Of a stretch of 43,922 nucleotides of DNA, positions 1 to 8,882 are shown in pieces. Made by a program: the position numbers and the translations under genes. How positions within the stretch are numbered: position 1 is the first letter of the stretch; the number at the start of each line of letters is the position of its first letter. The DNA is from Candidatus Sulfotelmatobacter sp. (GTDB lineage: Bacteria; Acidobacteriota; Terriglobia; Terriglobales; Acidobacteriaceae): contig JASHNU010000010.1 in the NCBI GenBank assembly GCA_030041475.1, forward strand, positions 1 to 43,922, read 5' to 3'. The notes beneath the pieces are model-generated. The model saw nothing but the letters and a program-made list of their open reading frames with translations, was not told the DNA's origin and ran no database searches.

Positions 1-1478
1 GCCAGCCGATAGTACAAATCCTGGCGAAACTCGCCCTTGCGCACGGCTTCGTTCAAGTCGCGATTGGTGGCCGCGATCAGGCGGATATCCACCTGAATTG
101 GGTGCGTGCCGCCCACGCGCTCGAATTCGCGCTCCTGTAGCACGCGCAACAGTTTCACCTGCAGCGCCGGGGCCAGTTCGCCGATCTCATCCAGAAACAC
201 CACGCCGCCGTCGGCCACCTCGAGCCGGCCTTTTTTCTGGCTGACTGCGCCGGTGAATGCGCCGCGCTCGTGCCCAAACAAGTCGCTTTCGAGCAACGAT
301 TCGGGAATCGCGGCACAGTTGATCGCCACAAAAGGCTTGCCGCTGCGCGGGCTGTTGCGGTGGAGGGCTCGGGCGGCGAGTTCCTTGCCGGTTCCGCTCT
401 CGCCTTCAATGAGAACGGTCGAATTCGTTGGCGCGACTTTTCCGATTAATTGGAAGATCTCTTTCATGCGCGCGCCTTCACCGACCAGGCTTTGATCCTG
501 ACTGGCCTCGAGCGTTAGCCGTTCGTTTTCCTGCTCCAGCCACTGCAGTCGGCGCGCATTGTCGAGCGCCACGGCGGAGATTCCGGCGATCGCGGCCATG
601 AGCTGCAGGTGATCCTCCTGCAGGCGTGTGCCAGGCTTAGTGCTGTCGAGATAAATGCATCCGATCACGCGCTGAAACACGGTCAAAGGAACGCACAGCA
701 GCGAACGCACTTCCGACGTCGCCAAACTCTCAACGTTGCGCAGTTGGCCGCTGGCCGGAACATCCACGCTGAGGATGGCGACATTCTCTTTCATCGCCTG
801 GCGGGCGACCGTGCGGCTAACCCGCACCAGTTGCGGCTGGCCGGTTGTGCGGGTGCGAGCATAAAGCGAACTGAACTCCTGCCCGCCGGCTTCAGCCAGA
901 AGAATCGCGCCACGGCCTGCGGGCACGACTTCAAAGATCAAGTCGAGCAATTGCGCCTGCAGTTCCTCAAGGTCGCGAATCGCGTGGACCACGCGGCTGA
1001 TTTTGAGTAGCGCGCTCAGATTGCGAGCCACGGGCGAACTCGCGGGCAACTCGCGCAGCAGGCGGTCTGGCTGCAAATAGAGAACTTCCTTCGGATGAAT
1101 GACCTTGGTTTCGGCCGGAGGTTGGGTGTCGTCGAACTCCACGCGGCCACCGGCGGGCGGGGCGCCATCGTCGTCTAGAAGAAACAGGAACACCGAATCG
1201 CCGACGGCGATCTCGTCGCCGTGATGCAGCCAGTGCTCTTTCACGGCCGAACCGTTCACCAGAGTGCCATTGCGGCTGGCCAAGTCGCGGATCTGGAAAC
1301 GGCCGTCCTCTTCGCGGCGCACAAGGCAGTGCTTGCGCGAAACCGAGGGATCGATCACCGGAACCGCATTCGAGGGCTCGCGCCCGAGTGTGACTTCTCC
1401 GTCGGGCAACGGAATGGTCGAGTCTTTGAGGGGGCCGGCAGTAGCCAATAACCTGGGTCGCAAGCAGGGGTCTCCCAT
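1..1478 (-). CDS. Sigma-54-dependent activator with FHA and GAF domains (partial, runs off left edge)
   Basis: The protein activates transcription by sigma-54 RNA polymerase. Seen: an N-terminal FHA domain ([11 protein letters not shown], then SRKH and [10 protein letters not shown], about residues 30-85), a GAF domain (about 160-310), then an AAA+ domain with Walker A GESGTGKE, the sigma-54 contact loop GAFTGA, Walker [11 protein letters not shown], and sequence ending near RQDLYYRL. The C-terminal end of the AAA+ domain and the expected Fis-type HTH lie beyond the window. FHA binds phosphothreonine, so input from a Ser/Thr kinase is likely (family knowledge). The start is the ATG at 1478, preceded by an AAGGT-like Shine-Dalgarno; an in-frame GTG seven codons upstream is possible. 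There is no response-regulator receiver domain. Targets cannot be read from the window. Confidence 0.93.
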   Translation of the reverse strand, partial: MGDPCLRPRLLATAGPLKDSTIPLPDGEVTLGREPSNAVPVIDPSVSRKHCLVRREEDGRFQIRDLASRNGTLVNGSAVKEHWLHHGDEIAVGDSVFLFLLDDDGAPPAGGRVEFDDTQPPAETKVIHPKEVLYLQPDRLLRELPASSPVARNLSALLKISRVVHAIRDLEELQAQLLDLIFEVVPAGRGAILLAEAGGQEFSSLYARTRTTGQPQLVRVSRTVARQAMKENVAILSVDVPASGQLRNVESLATSEVRSLLCVPLTVFQRVIGCIYLDSTKPGTRLQEDHLQLMAAIAGISAVALDNARRLQWLEQENERLTLEASQDQSLVGEGARMKEIFQLIGKVAPTNSTVLIEGESGTGKELAARALHRNSPRSGKPFVAINCAAIPESLLESDLFGHERGAFTGAVSQKKGRLEVADGGVVFLDEIGELAPALQVKLLRVLQEREFERVGGTHPIQVDIRLIAATNRDLNEAVRKGEFRQDLYYRL

Positions 1479-1789
1479 TCCGCCAGACCTTCTTATCACA
1501 GCTTTCGAGGAAATGCATGCCCGGTGTGGCGGGTTTCGAATATCCGAACAGCTAGTGGGACTATCCGATCGGATAGCTCGGCCGCCCGGGAGTCTTTGGC
1601 GAGGAACCTTTTGGAAGCTGCAAGAATGTTGCTAAGTGGATGAAGGAAAGGGGGTTTGCATGCCGAAAGGAGAATCCGGCGTCGCGCTCCGCATTTTGGA
1701 AACCAGCATGCACGGGTGTAGGTTGCGAATGCTCGGCAAAAAGCGATGGGGGAAGCGCTTTCAATCAGTTTCCGCCGGGATCGCCAAGT
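1479..1789. other. Gap between two leftward genes; no confident gene
   Basis: This stretch separates the sigma-54 activator start from the lhr stop and holds no protein I recognise. A plus-strand frame opening at 1636 (70 codons) runs into the plus-strand terminator at 1790-1832. A plus-strand terminator here has no known upstream gene, so a small RNA or small peptide transcribed rightward is possible but unproven. Confidence 0.4.
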
Positions 1790-1832
1790 CAGGAGTCCGA
1801 GGGACCCCCTCATCGGGCTCCTGGCTTTTTTG
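1790..1832 (+). terminator. Strong intrinsic terminator on the plus strand
   Basis: An 11-bp stem (CAGGAGTCCGA at 1790-1800 with TCGGGCTCCTG at 1813-1823, one G-T pair) is followed by GC and six T residues. The T-run is on the plus strand only, although both neighbouring genes are read leftward, so it should end an unannotated rightward transcript. Confidence 0.75.
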
Positions 1833-1865
1833 TTTAGTTCTCTGCTAAGCAAGCCGAACCCGGCC

Positions 1866-4800
1866 TTATACAGCAGCCTCTCTCGGGGCAACGTCCTTAG
1901 ACTGAATCTGGGCAGCGTCTGACACGGCAATTCCATCCCGATAACTGACGGACTTGCCCGAGATCGCGGGAGTCCTTTCACCCGGCACGAGAATTCCAAC
2001 TAGGTTCAGCGGATCAGCGGCTGAGAGCGTGATGGTTTCGCCGCTGAGGGGAAGGTTGCGCATGGCGCGCACCGATTCGACCGCGATCGGCAGCGCGAAC
2101 TGCTCGCCCAGGAATCCGTCGACGAAACGACCGCCGCGAATTTCGCCGCGATCTTCGAGGCGCCGGAATCCTGTGAGCAACTCGCGCCACGAGGGCAGAT
2201 TCGATTCGCGCGCGAGCAGGTCGCGAATGACAATTCCATAGCGACGCAGGAGCATCCAGCAGGCGGCCTCGACGGCGCGAGGACGTTCCGCCGCCACATC
2301 GGCATGAAGCAGTGCCCACCGCCCCGCGCTATGCCGAGGGCGCGTGGTGCGCCCGCTTCCCTGCCCGGCGCGCCGCTTGGGATCGATCAGCGAGCGCAGG
2401 TTGTCGAAACCATCGGCCGTGACGAGGCCCGCCGCGACGAGTTCCCAGAGTGCAGTTTCAATTTCCGCCTTCAGTTTGCCCGTGCCGCGCACAATGTCGG
2501 CGAAGAACGAAGCGCCGCGCTGCCGCAAGAACTCGAGAACGAGTTGCGCGCCGTGACTAAGCCCGCGACCCTCCGAGCTGTCAGGTCGCCCCACCCCAGT
2601 CACCTCTCTTGCGACAGGGTGGGAATTTCCAACAGACATCCAGTCCGCTTCTTCGCGCACAAAAAACGTGATCGGAGCCACGCTGGTCGGGATGACGCGC
2701 CGCTGACGAGAGGCCGCCTCCGGTTCGCCTGCCTTGTTCCCCCCGGAATCAAGCGTCGCGGGATGCGGCGACAATCTTCCCCATCCCACCGCGCCGGTCA
2801 GGCACAGGTGATCGAGCCATTGCGGGTCGTAGTCGGTGATGCGGCGCACCAGCACCTGCCGCTCCCAGGCGTTCGCAGGAATTTCAAAGCCCTGTAACTG
2901 CTGCAGCACTTCCAGCGCGCCGCGCTCCCCCGCAACCTGCGTTCCGGGCGCGACATGCTGCCAGCGCATGAGCCAGCGCATGAACTGCGCTGCCGTGACG
3001 GGCTCGATCTGCTTGCGCAGCATGCCAACGGTAAGGCGGTGAATCCGTGCCAGCAGCCTGCGCTCACACCATTCGGTTTCTTCGGGAACTGCCCCAACGA
3101 ATTTTCCCCGCAGAACCGTTCCGCTGGCCTCCATGCGCAGCAGGGCTTTTTCAATCTCCGTGGCGGGAAGCCCGAGTGTCGCGCCAAGCTGGGATGCCGT
3201 TGTGGGGCCAAGGTGTGACATCCATCCTGTCACGAGCGTGAGGGCGGCATCGTCGCGAGAGACCGGCGTTGATTCAACGTCAGCCAGCGTCTGCTCAAAT
3301 TCCGCCTCTGGAAAGAGTGCAAGAAAACTCCGTGCCCGCTCAGCCGCAACCCAGTGGCGCCGGCCGTTCGAGATTGCGATTCCGGCCCGCCCTGCCTTTA
3401 CAAGATTTTCGAAATGGAAGCTCCATGCCACGCCCATTTCTAGCGGAAGCGTCGCGAGCGTGTGCAACACATCATGCAGCTCATCGGCGTCGCGGACATC
3501 GGGCCAGGCTTCATCGCGCACCTGCGCAATGGCCTCTGGATCGAGCTTGCCCACTTCCTCCAGCACCGACTCGGGCAGAACGCGCCGCATCTCGACCGCG
3601 CGAGCACGGCGCTCTTCGAGCGGCGCGTCGTCGAGATACGCATACGGATTCGCGTTGAGAATTTCATGGGAAAACTGCGAAGGCACCGGCGTGTCGACCG
3701 CGAGCACGCGAATTTCGCCCGAGGCCATGCCGCGCAAAAGCGTCTTCAGACCCTCCACGTCCATCGCCTCGGTGAGGACATCCTTCATGACCTCGGCAAC
3801 CAGAGGATGGTCGGGAATCTGGCGGTCGCCTTCGATGTTTTCGAAGCACGCCGCAGCATCGGGAAAAACTGACGCCAGCAGATCATCAGAGCGCATGCGC
3901 TGGATCTGCGCCGGAACTTTTTTGCCGCCCTGAAAACGCAGAAGCGCCAGGGCACGGTTCGCATCCCAGCGCCAGCGCGTGCCAAAGATGGGAGAGTCGA
4001 GCGCGGCCTGCTCCAGGATCGGCTGCACGCTGTCGGCCTGCAGGAAATGAAACACGTCCCCCAGCGGAAAACTGTGCTGCTCGGCGAGCGCGATGTTCAA
4101 CCCGTTATCAGTGGCCGCGGCCTGCAGTTCGAAGTTGAAGCCGCGGCAGAAGCGCTTGCGCAGCGAGAGGCCCCAGGCCTTATTGATACGGCCGCCGAAC
4201 GGCGCGTGGATCACGAGTTGCATGCCGCCCCCTTCATCGAAGAATCTTTCTGCGATGACGGTGGTCTGCGTCGGCACCGCGCCCAGCACCGCGCGTCCTT
4301 CGAGGATGTACTCAATCGCCTGCTCGGCGCCCGAATCGTCGAGGCCGTATTCCTCTTTCAGCCAGCTGACCGCGTTGGCCACTTCGGGCTGCGTAGCCGA
4401 AAATCCCACCGGCGAAGTGCGCGGCAGCATCTCGCTGATCTTCTCCCTCAACTCGCCCACATGCGCGGAGAGTTCCTGCGTGCGCGCTGGAGCTTCGCCG
4501 CGCCAGAACGGCACCGTGGGCGGGGCGCCATGCGCATCCCGCACCAGCATGCGCCCGGCATTGGTCTCGATGCGGTGAATCATCCATGAAGTGTTACCCA
4601 GCAGCATGACGTCGCCGCGGTTGCTCTCGACGGCGAAGTCTTCGTCCACCGTGCCGACGACGACCTGATCCGGTTCGGCAACCACCGTGTAAAGCGAGTT
4701 GTCGGGAATCGCACCGCCGCTCGTGATCGCAGCCAGCCGCGCGCCGCGCCGCGCCCGCAGCTTGCCGTTTACTTTGTCGCGATGGATGTAGGCTCCATAT

Positions 4801-6212
4801 CGCCCACGCCGCGCGGCAATTCCTTCGGCCAGCATTTCGAGGATGGCGTCAAACGTCTCGCGCTTCAGATTGCCATAGGGGTAGGCCCTTCTGGCCAAAG
4901 CAAACATCTCTTCTTCGCCGCATTCCTCGGCCGAGCATGCGGCTACAATCTGCTGCGCCAGAACATCCAGCGGAGATTCGGGAATCATGAGCCGGTCGAG
5001 ATCGCCGTGCTTGACGGCTCGTGTGAGAGCGGCACATTCGATCAGATCGTCCCGGGTCGTGGCGAAAAAACGTCCTTTTGGCACCGCGCCACGCCAGTGC
5101 CCCGAACGTCCCACGCGCTGCAGGGCTACGGCGATGGCGCGCGGCGAGTTGATCTGCACCACGAGATCGACGGTGCCCACATCAATTCCCAGTTCGAGCG
5201 AGGCCGTCGCGACCAGCACCCGCACCTGGCCTTCTTTCAGTTTCTTCTCTGCGGCGAGACGCAGTTTGCGCGAAAGGCTCCCGTGGTGCGCCGCAACGTT
5301 CTCCTCGCCCATGCGCTCGCCCAACTCATGACAGAGGCGCTCGGCCATGCGGCGGGTGTTCACGAACACGAGCGTGGAGCGATGCTGATTCACGAGCGCG
5401 ACCAGGCGTTCGTAAATCGTGTCCCACATTTCATTGGTCGCGATGGGGCCCAGCGGCATGGGAGGAACTTCAATGCCGAGATCGAGCGTGCGTCTGTGGC
5501 CGATGTTGACGATGACGGGGTCGGCCCGCATCTTCTTAGTCTCAGAGCAGCCCGTCAGGAAGTGCGCGACCTCTTCGATCGGCTTCTGCGTGGCCGATAG
5601 TCCGATGCGCACCGGCTGTCGATGCGCCAGCGCGTCCAGCCGCTCCAACGACAAGGCCAAATGCGCTCCGCGCTTATCGTCGGCCACGGCATGAATTTCA
5701 TCGACGATCACCGTCTCGACATCGCGCAGAATCGCGCGGCTGCTCTCGGCGGTGAGCAAAATGTAGAGCGACTCGGGCGTGGTCACCAGAATGTGCGGCG
5801 GCCGTTTCAGCATGGCGCGCCGCTCGGGCTGCAGCGTGTCGCCCGTCCGCACGGCGGTGCGAATTTCGGGCATCAGGAGGCCGCGCTCGCCGGCGAGGGC
5901 GAGAATTTCTCCCAGCGGCACTTCGAGATTTTTCTGGATGTCGTTGCCCAGTGCCTTCAGCGGCGAAACGTAGAGGACTTCCGTTCGATTCGCCAGGTCG
6001 CCCGCGAGCGCCTTGCGTACGAGTCGGTCAATGCAGGCCAGAAATGCGGCAAGAGTTTTGCCCGAGCCGGTGGGCGCCGAGATCAGCGTGGTCCGCCCTG
6101 CCAGAATGTGCGGCCAGCCCTGCTCCTGGGGCTCGGTGGGTGTGCCGAAACGCCGCACAAACCACTCCGCCACGAGAGGATGAGCCCAAGACAAAGAGGA
6201 GGGAACGGCCAT
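1866..6212 (-). CDS. lhr: Lhr-like ATP-dependent DEAD/H helicase
   Basis: A very large superfamily 2 helicase (1448 residues), the size of bacterial Lhr/Lhr-Core proteins, which unwind DNA or RNA-DNA duplexes and are linked to DNA repair. Seen: a PTEPQEQGWP Q-motif region, Walker A APTGSGKT (residues 46-53), DEIH (171-174), GLSAT motif III, the helicase C-terminal motifs TASLELGIDVGTVDLV and ALQRVGRSGH, and a long Lhr-specific C-terminal half. The start is the ATG at 6212. Around residues 1180-1215 (plus-strand 2560-2670) the sequence turns into low-complexity text such as NSHPVARE and VGRPDSSEG that matches a palindromic intergenic repeat rather than the family; flanking family sequence resumes in frame. 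It appears to be monocistronic. Confidence 0.92.
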   Translation of the reverse strand: MAVPSSLSWAHPLVAEWFVRRFGTPTEPQEQGWPHILAGRTTLISAPTGSGKTLAAFLACIDRLVRKALAGDLANRTEVLYVSPLKALGNDIQKNLEVPLGEILALAGERGLLMPEIRTAVRTGDTLQPERRAMLKRPPHILVTTPESLYILLTAESSRAILRDVETVIVDEIHAVADDKRGAHLALSLERLDALAHRQPVRIGLSATQKPIEEVAHFLTGCSETKKMRADPVIVNIGHRRTLDLGIEVPPMPLGPIATNEMWDTIYERLVALVNQHRSTLVFVNTRRMAERLCHELGERMGEENVAAHHGSLSRKLRLAAEKKLKEGQVRVLVATASLELGIDVGTVDLVVQINSPRAIAVALQRVGRSGHWRGAVPKGRFFATTRDDLIECAALTRAVKHGDLDRLMIPESPLDVLAQQIVAACSAEECGEEEMFALARRAYPYGNLKRETFDAILEMLAEGIAARRGRYGAYIHRDKVNGKLRARRGARLAAITSGGAIPDNSLYTVVAEPDQVVVGTVDEDFAVESNRGDVMLLGNTSWMIHRIETNAGRMLVRDAHGAPPTVPFWRGEAPARTQELSAHVGELREKISEMLPRTSPVGFSATQPEVANAVSWLKEEYGLDDSGAEQAIEYILEGRAVLGAVPTQTTVIAERFFDEGGGMQLVIHAPFGGRINKAWGLSLRKRFCRGFNFELQAAATDNGLNIALAEQHSFPLGDVFHFLQADSVQPILEQAALDSPIFGTRWRWDANRALALLRFQGGKKVPAQIQRMRSDDLLASVFPDAAACFENIEGDRQIPDHPLVAEVMKDVLTEAMDVEGLKTLLRGMASGEIRVLAVDTPVPSQFSHEILNANPYAYLDDAPLEERRARAVEMRRVLPESVLEEVGKLDPEAIAQVRDEAWPDVRDADELHDVLHTLATLPLEMGVAWSFHFENLVKAGRAGIAISNGRRHWVAAERARSFLALFPEAEFEQTLADVESTPVSRDDAALTLVTGWMSHLGPTTASQLGATLGLPATEIEKALLRMEASGTVLRGKFVGAVPEETEWCERRLLARIHRLTVGMLRKQIEPVTAAQFMRWLMRWQHVAPGTQVAGERGALEVLQQLQGFEIPANAWERQVLVRRITDYDPQWLDHLCLTGAVGWGRLSPHPATLDSGGNKAGEPEAASRQRRVIPTSVAPITFFVREEADWMSVGNSHPVAREVTGVGRPDSSEGRGLSHGAQLVLEFLRQRGASFFADIVRGTGKLKAEIETALWELVAAGLVTADGFDNLRSLIDPKRRAGQGSGRTTRPRHSAGRWALLHADVAAERPRAVEAACWMLLRRYGIVIRDLLARESNLPSWRELLTGFRRLEDRGEIRGGRFVDGFLGEQFALPIAVESVRAMRNLPLSGETITLSAADPLNLVGILVPGERTPAISGKSVSYRDGIAVSDAAQIQSKDVAPREAAV
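2579..2625. repeat. Palindromic repeat inserted in frame in lhr
   Basis: GTCGCCCCACCC and GCGACAGGGTGGG lie about 25 bp apart and share complementary CCCACCC/GGGTGGG arms. This type of C/G-rich repeat is usually intergenic in acidobacteria (from memory, not searched). Here it sits inside the helicase reading frame and is translated. Confidence 0.4.
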
Positions 6213-6331
6213 CAGCGTATTCTAGCCGGAATTTGTAGTTTCGCCAAGCATTCGCCTTGTGTCTGGATCTTGGCGTCCTGCAGGATTGAAATATCAGCCC
6301 GGCCTGCATGAGCGATCTCGCCACATCCACC

Positions 6332-6359
6332 TTGACTTTGCCATTGCCGGGATTATCGT
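6332..6359 (+). promoter_or_regulatory. Possible promoter for the STAS gene
   Basis: TTGACT at 6332-6337 and TATCGT at 6354-6359 are 16 bp apart, upstream of the STAS start with a leader of about 130 nt. This is only a consensus match. The rest of the 6213-6496 gap shows no gene. Confidence 0.3.
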
Positions 6360-6496
6360 AGTGCGAGCCGATTTCGGGCCCATTCCCCGGCCTGCCTCGG
6401 CTGCATTGATTCCTGTATGGATCCCTGGGGTTCGCTCGCGACGAGCAACTTTTTCACCAGAAGTTCAGTCGAAGCTCCCGGCTGAAGGAGGCCACG

Positions 6497-6853
6497 ATGG
6501 CCGCAAATCCCATTCCACTTCCAGAATTGAGCCTCGAAACCGTTCGCAGTCCCGAAGAGACTCTGGTGCATTGCACCGGAAGAATCACATCGGCCACCTC
6601 GGTCACGCTGACCACGACGGTGCGGCCGCTCATCCCGCAAACCCGGCGCCTGGTGCTGGACTTAACTGACGTGACCTATCTCGACAGTTCTGGCCTGGGA
6701 GCTCTGGTCGGAATTTACGTTTCCGCCCGGCGGCAGGAATGCGAACTGAAGCTCATCAACCTGAATGAGCGCCTGAAGCATCTTTTCCGAATTACGCAGC
6801 TGGCGAAGGTGTTCGAGGGGCATGACGACATGCTGGGAATGACGCCGGACTAG
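6497..6853 (+). CDS. STAS-domain anti-sigma-factor antagonist
   Basis: A 118-residue single-domain STAS protein of the SpoIIAA/RsbV type. Such proteins bind an anti-sigma kinase and are switched by phosphorylation of a serine. Seen: LDLTDVTYLDSSGLGALV, in which the DSSGLG loop carries the expected phospho-serine, followed by the usual final helix. The start is supported by a strong AAGGAGG at 6485-6491, 5 nt before the ATG. No partner kinase or phosphatase is adjacent, so the regulated sigma factor or other target is unknown. Confidence 0.92.
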   Translation: MAANPIPLPELSLETVRSPEETLVHCTGRITSATSVTLTTTVRPLIPQTRRLVLDLTDVTYLDSSGLGALVGIYVSARRQECELKLINLNERLKHLFRITQLAKVFEGHDDMLGMTPD

Positions 6854-6969
6854 GCGCATACGGCGTCCTGGTGTTCCCCTGGAATCTCACTGAATCTGAA
6901 ACGCGCACCGCACACTCGCTCGCGCAATCATCAGCGAATGTATCAGGAACCGGCGCGTAGCGAAGATGC

Positions 6970-6975
6970 TAGAAT
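6970..6975 (+). promoter_or_regulatory. -10 element placing the kdsC transcript start at or near its ATG
   Basis: An extended -10 (TGC followed by TAGAAT at 6970-6975) ends 8 nt before the ATG at 6984, where there is no Shine-Dalgarno. The spacing fits a leaderless transcript starting at the AUG. Confidence 0.45.
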
Positions 6976-6983
6976 CGCCGCCG

Positions 6984-7590
6984 ATGCCCCAGCGACTCTC
7001 CGCCCAGGCCCGCGCGCGCAAAATCAAGCTGCTGTTTTTCGACGTGGACGGCGTCCTGACTGACGGCAAGTTGTACTTCTTACCCCGCACCTTCGACGCG
7101 GATTCGCGAGCCGATAACCCGGCGTTGTCGGCACGAGACTCGATCGAATTCAAGGGTTTCCATGCCCATGACGGAGTCGCGATCTCACTCGCACGGCTGG
7201 GCGGGCTCAGGAGCGGGCTCATCACCAAGCGCTACTCGGAAACCGTCGCGTTTCGCGCGCGACCTGAAAATTGAATTCGTGCGCCAGGGAATTCAGGACA
7301 AGGCCGCTGCCCTTACGGCAATCGTCAAAGAAGCCGGGCTCAAAGTTGAAGAAGCCGCGTTTGTCGGCGATGACGTGATCGATCTTCCCGCGATGCGCGC
7401 CGCAGGATTTGCCGTTTCAGTGAAAAACGCCCGCTCCGAGGTAAAGAAGCAAGCGCACTACGTCACGTCGCAGGTTGGAGGCGAGGGCGCCCTGCGCGAC
7501 GTAGTGGAATTTATTCTGAAGGCGCAGGGAAAATGGAAGCAGGTCGTGGAAGATTACATCTGCGGGAAGAGCGGGAGTCACGGAAACTAG
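6984..7590 (+). pseudogene. kdsC: KdsC-like 3-deoxy-D-manno-octulosonate 8-phosphate phosphatase, frameshifted
   Basis: A HAD-superfamily phosphatase of the KdsC/YrbI type, which removes phosphate from KDO-8-P in lipopolysaccharide core synthesis. The first part reads LLFFDVDGVLTDGKLYF (nucleophile Asp, HAD motif I), HAHDGVAISLARLGG and ITKRYSETVAF. The reading frame then shifts near 7250-7262 and continues as ARDLKIEFVRQGIQDKAAAL and FVGDDVIDLPAMRAAGF (motif IV), stopping at 7590. The break lies in a CG dinucleotide run; two extra bases there would restore an uninterrupted family protein. There are also about 18 unusual residues between DGKLYF and the HDG motif. An ATG at 6966 is an alternative start. 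It may be a true pseudogene or a sequencing error. Confidence 0.8.
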
Positions 7591-7616
7591 ATCGCCCAAT
7601 TGGCAAATTGAAAAAG

Positions 7617-7650
7617 GAGATTCCTCACCACTGAAGCGGTTCGGAATGAC
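7617..7650. repeat. Half copy of the GTCATTCCGAG repeat family
   Basis: AGATTCCTC followed after about 15 nt by TCGGAATGAC matches the right half of the complete copy at 32231-32323. It lies just after the kdsC stop. Confidence 0.5.
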
Positions 7651-7675
7651 AACGTCGACAAGTGCCAGTCCCAAG

Positions 7676-7729
7676 TAAAAAACCCGCCGGATGCTTGCTT
7701 GGGGCGTGCTCGGGTCAGCATCCGGCGGG
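7676..7729 (-). terminator. Terminator of the TPR gene
   Basis: A perfect 13-bp stem, CCCGCCGGATGCT (7683-7695) and AGCATCCGGCGGG (7717-7729), is followed on the minus strand by six T residues (7677-7682). It ends leftward transcription from the TPR gene at 7905. The remainder of 7591-7904 shows a small CCCCG/CGGGG hairpin near 7784 and no gene. Confidence 0.8.
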
Positions 7730-7904
7730 CTACCGTTTCTCCTTACTCACCCTGTTGTTTTCAGGAGTATTGTCCTCATTAAACCCCGTATCGGGGCGAA
7801 GTTTCGTCTAGTTTTGTAAAGAGTTGTAATTTTCTGACGCCGATTCTGGCGCGGCGGCTTTCACGAATGTTTCGCCTGCCGTAACGAATCGCGGGAAGCT
7901 GCAT

Positions 7905-8723
7905 CTATTCAGGAAGCACCGTCGTCCGGGAGGCCATCAGTTCGACAAAGCGTTTGTCTTTGCGCAGTTCGGCAAATTCGGAGTCGCGGTACACATTCTT
8001 GAAATCCTTGTATCCCTCTTCCATCGCTTTTCTCAGGTACTCGAGCGAGCGATCGGAGAATCCCATCTTGGCATAGAGCTTGGCAACGGTGTAGTCGTAG
8101 CGGGCGCGATCCTCGGGGCTGGGCAATTGCGCCTGCACGCCGCCGCGTGAGCTGCGCTCAAAGACTTCGGGATCAAGCTCGAGTGCGTGCTGGTACGCCG
8201 CCACGGCCGGCGGGAATTCCTTGCGGGCAAAATAGGCTGCACCCAAATTACTGAAGAACGAGGCGGATTCGTTGTCGATTTCGATGGCCTTGCGATACTG
8301 CCGAATCGCCGCGTTGAACTTCGCCTCGCCGTAGAGCGCGACGCCGAGATTGTTGCGTGGGTCAGCAAAATGTGGATCGGCTTTGATGGCCTGCTCGCAA
8401 CTTTTCTGCGCGTCACGCCAGTGCGTCATCATCAGCTGCGTGCGGCAGATTTTGTTGAGGACCTTCGCGTTGCGTGGTGACTTTGCGAGAGCAGCGCGAT
8501 AGTAGTCGATCGCGTCGAGGTACAGCTTTTGCTCATGCAATTCGTCGGCACGCGCTTCCAGATCGGCAGCCGTCGCATCCGGCGCGGGAGGATCGACCAT
8601 TCGCAGCGCCGGCGGTTTGATCTGCACTTGTTCGGAGGTCTGTGCCGGCGAAGCAACCGCCCAGGCACAGACGAAGAAAGCCAGAAGCGAGACGGAAACG
8701 AACCAGAATCTCAGGCGGGACAT
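7905..8723 (-). CDS. Exported TPR-repeat protein
   Basis: A 272-residue protein with a signal peptide (MSRLRFWFVSVSLLAFFVCA, then ASPAQ) and several tetratricopeptide repeats (YRAALAKSPRNAKVLNKI, CEQAIKADPHFADPRNNLG, YRKAIEIDNESASFFSNLG, YQHALELDPEVF). TPRs form helical scaffolds for protein contacts, so a periplasmic assembly role is likely; the partner is unknown. The frame is open upstream to 8837, but the ATG at 8723 begins the signal peptide and follows a GGGGGTGG Shine-Dalgarno. It lies downstream of the PBP gene on the same strand with about 160 nt between them. Confidence 0.85.
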   Translation of the reverse strand: MSRLRFWFVSVSLLAFFVCAWAVASPAQTSEQVQIKPPALRMVDPPAPDATAADLEARADELHEQKLYLDAIDYYRAALAKSPRNAKVLNKICRTQLMMTHWRDAQKSCEQAIKADPHFADPRNNLGVALYGEAKFNAAIRQYRKAIEIDNESASFFSNLGAAYFARKEFPPAVAAYQHALELDPEVFERSSRGGVQAQLPSPEDRARYDYTVAKLYAKMGFSDRSLEYLRKAMEEGYKDFKNVYRDSEFAELRKDKRFVELMASRTTVLPE

Positions 8724-8882
8724 AAGCCACCCCCAAAGTAGCTCAGTTGCCCACATTCTGGCACAGTTTTGTTGGGGCGGCGAAGAAATTAAGTCGCGCA
8801 CCCGAAGTCGCCTGTTTTCATCACCGAAAATGGTCACTTCGTCCCTAATTCGGAGGAGGGGAAGAGCCCATTTGCGAGTGTG

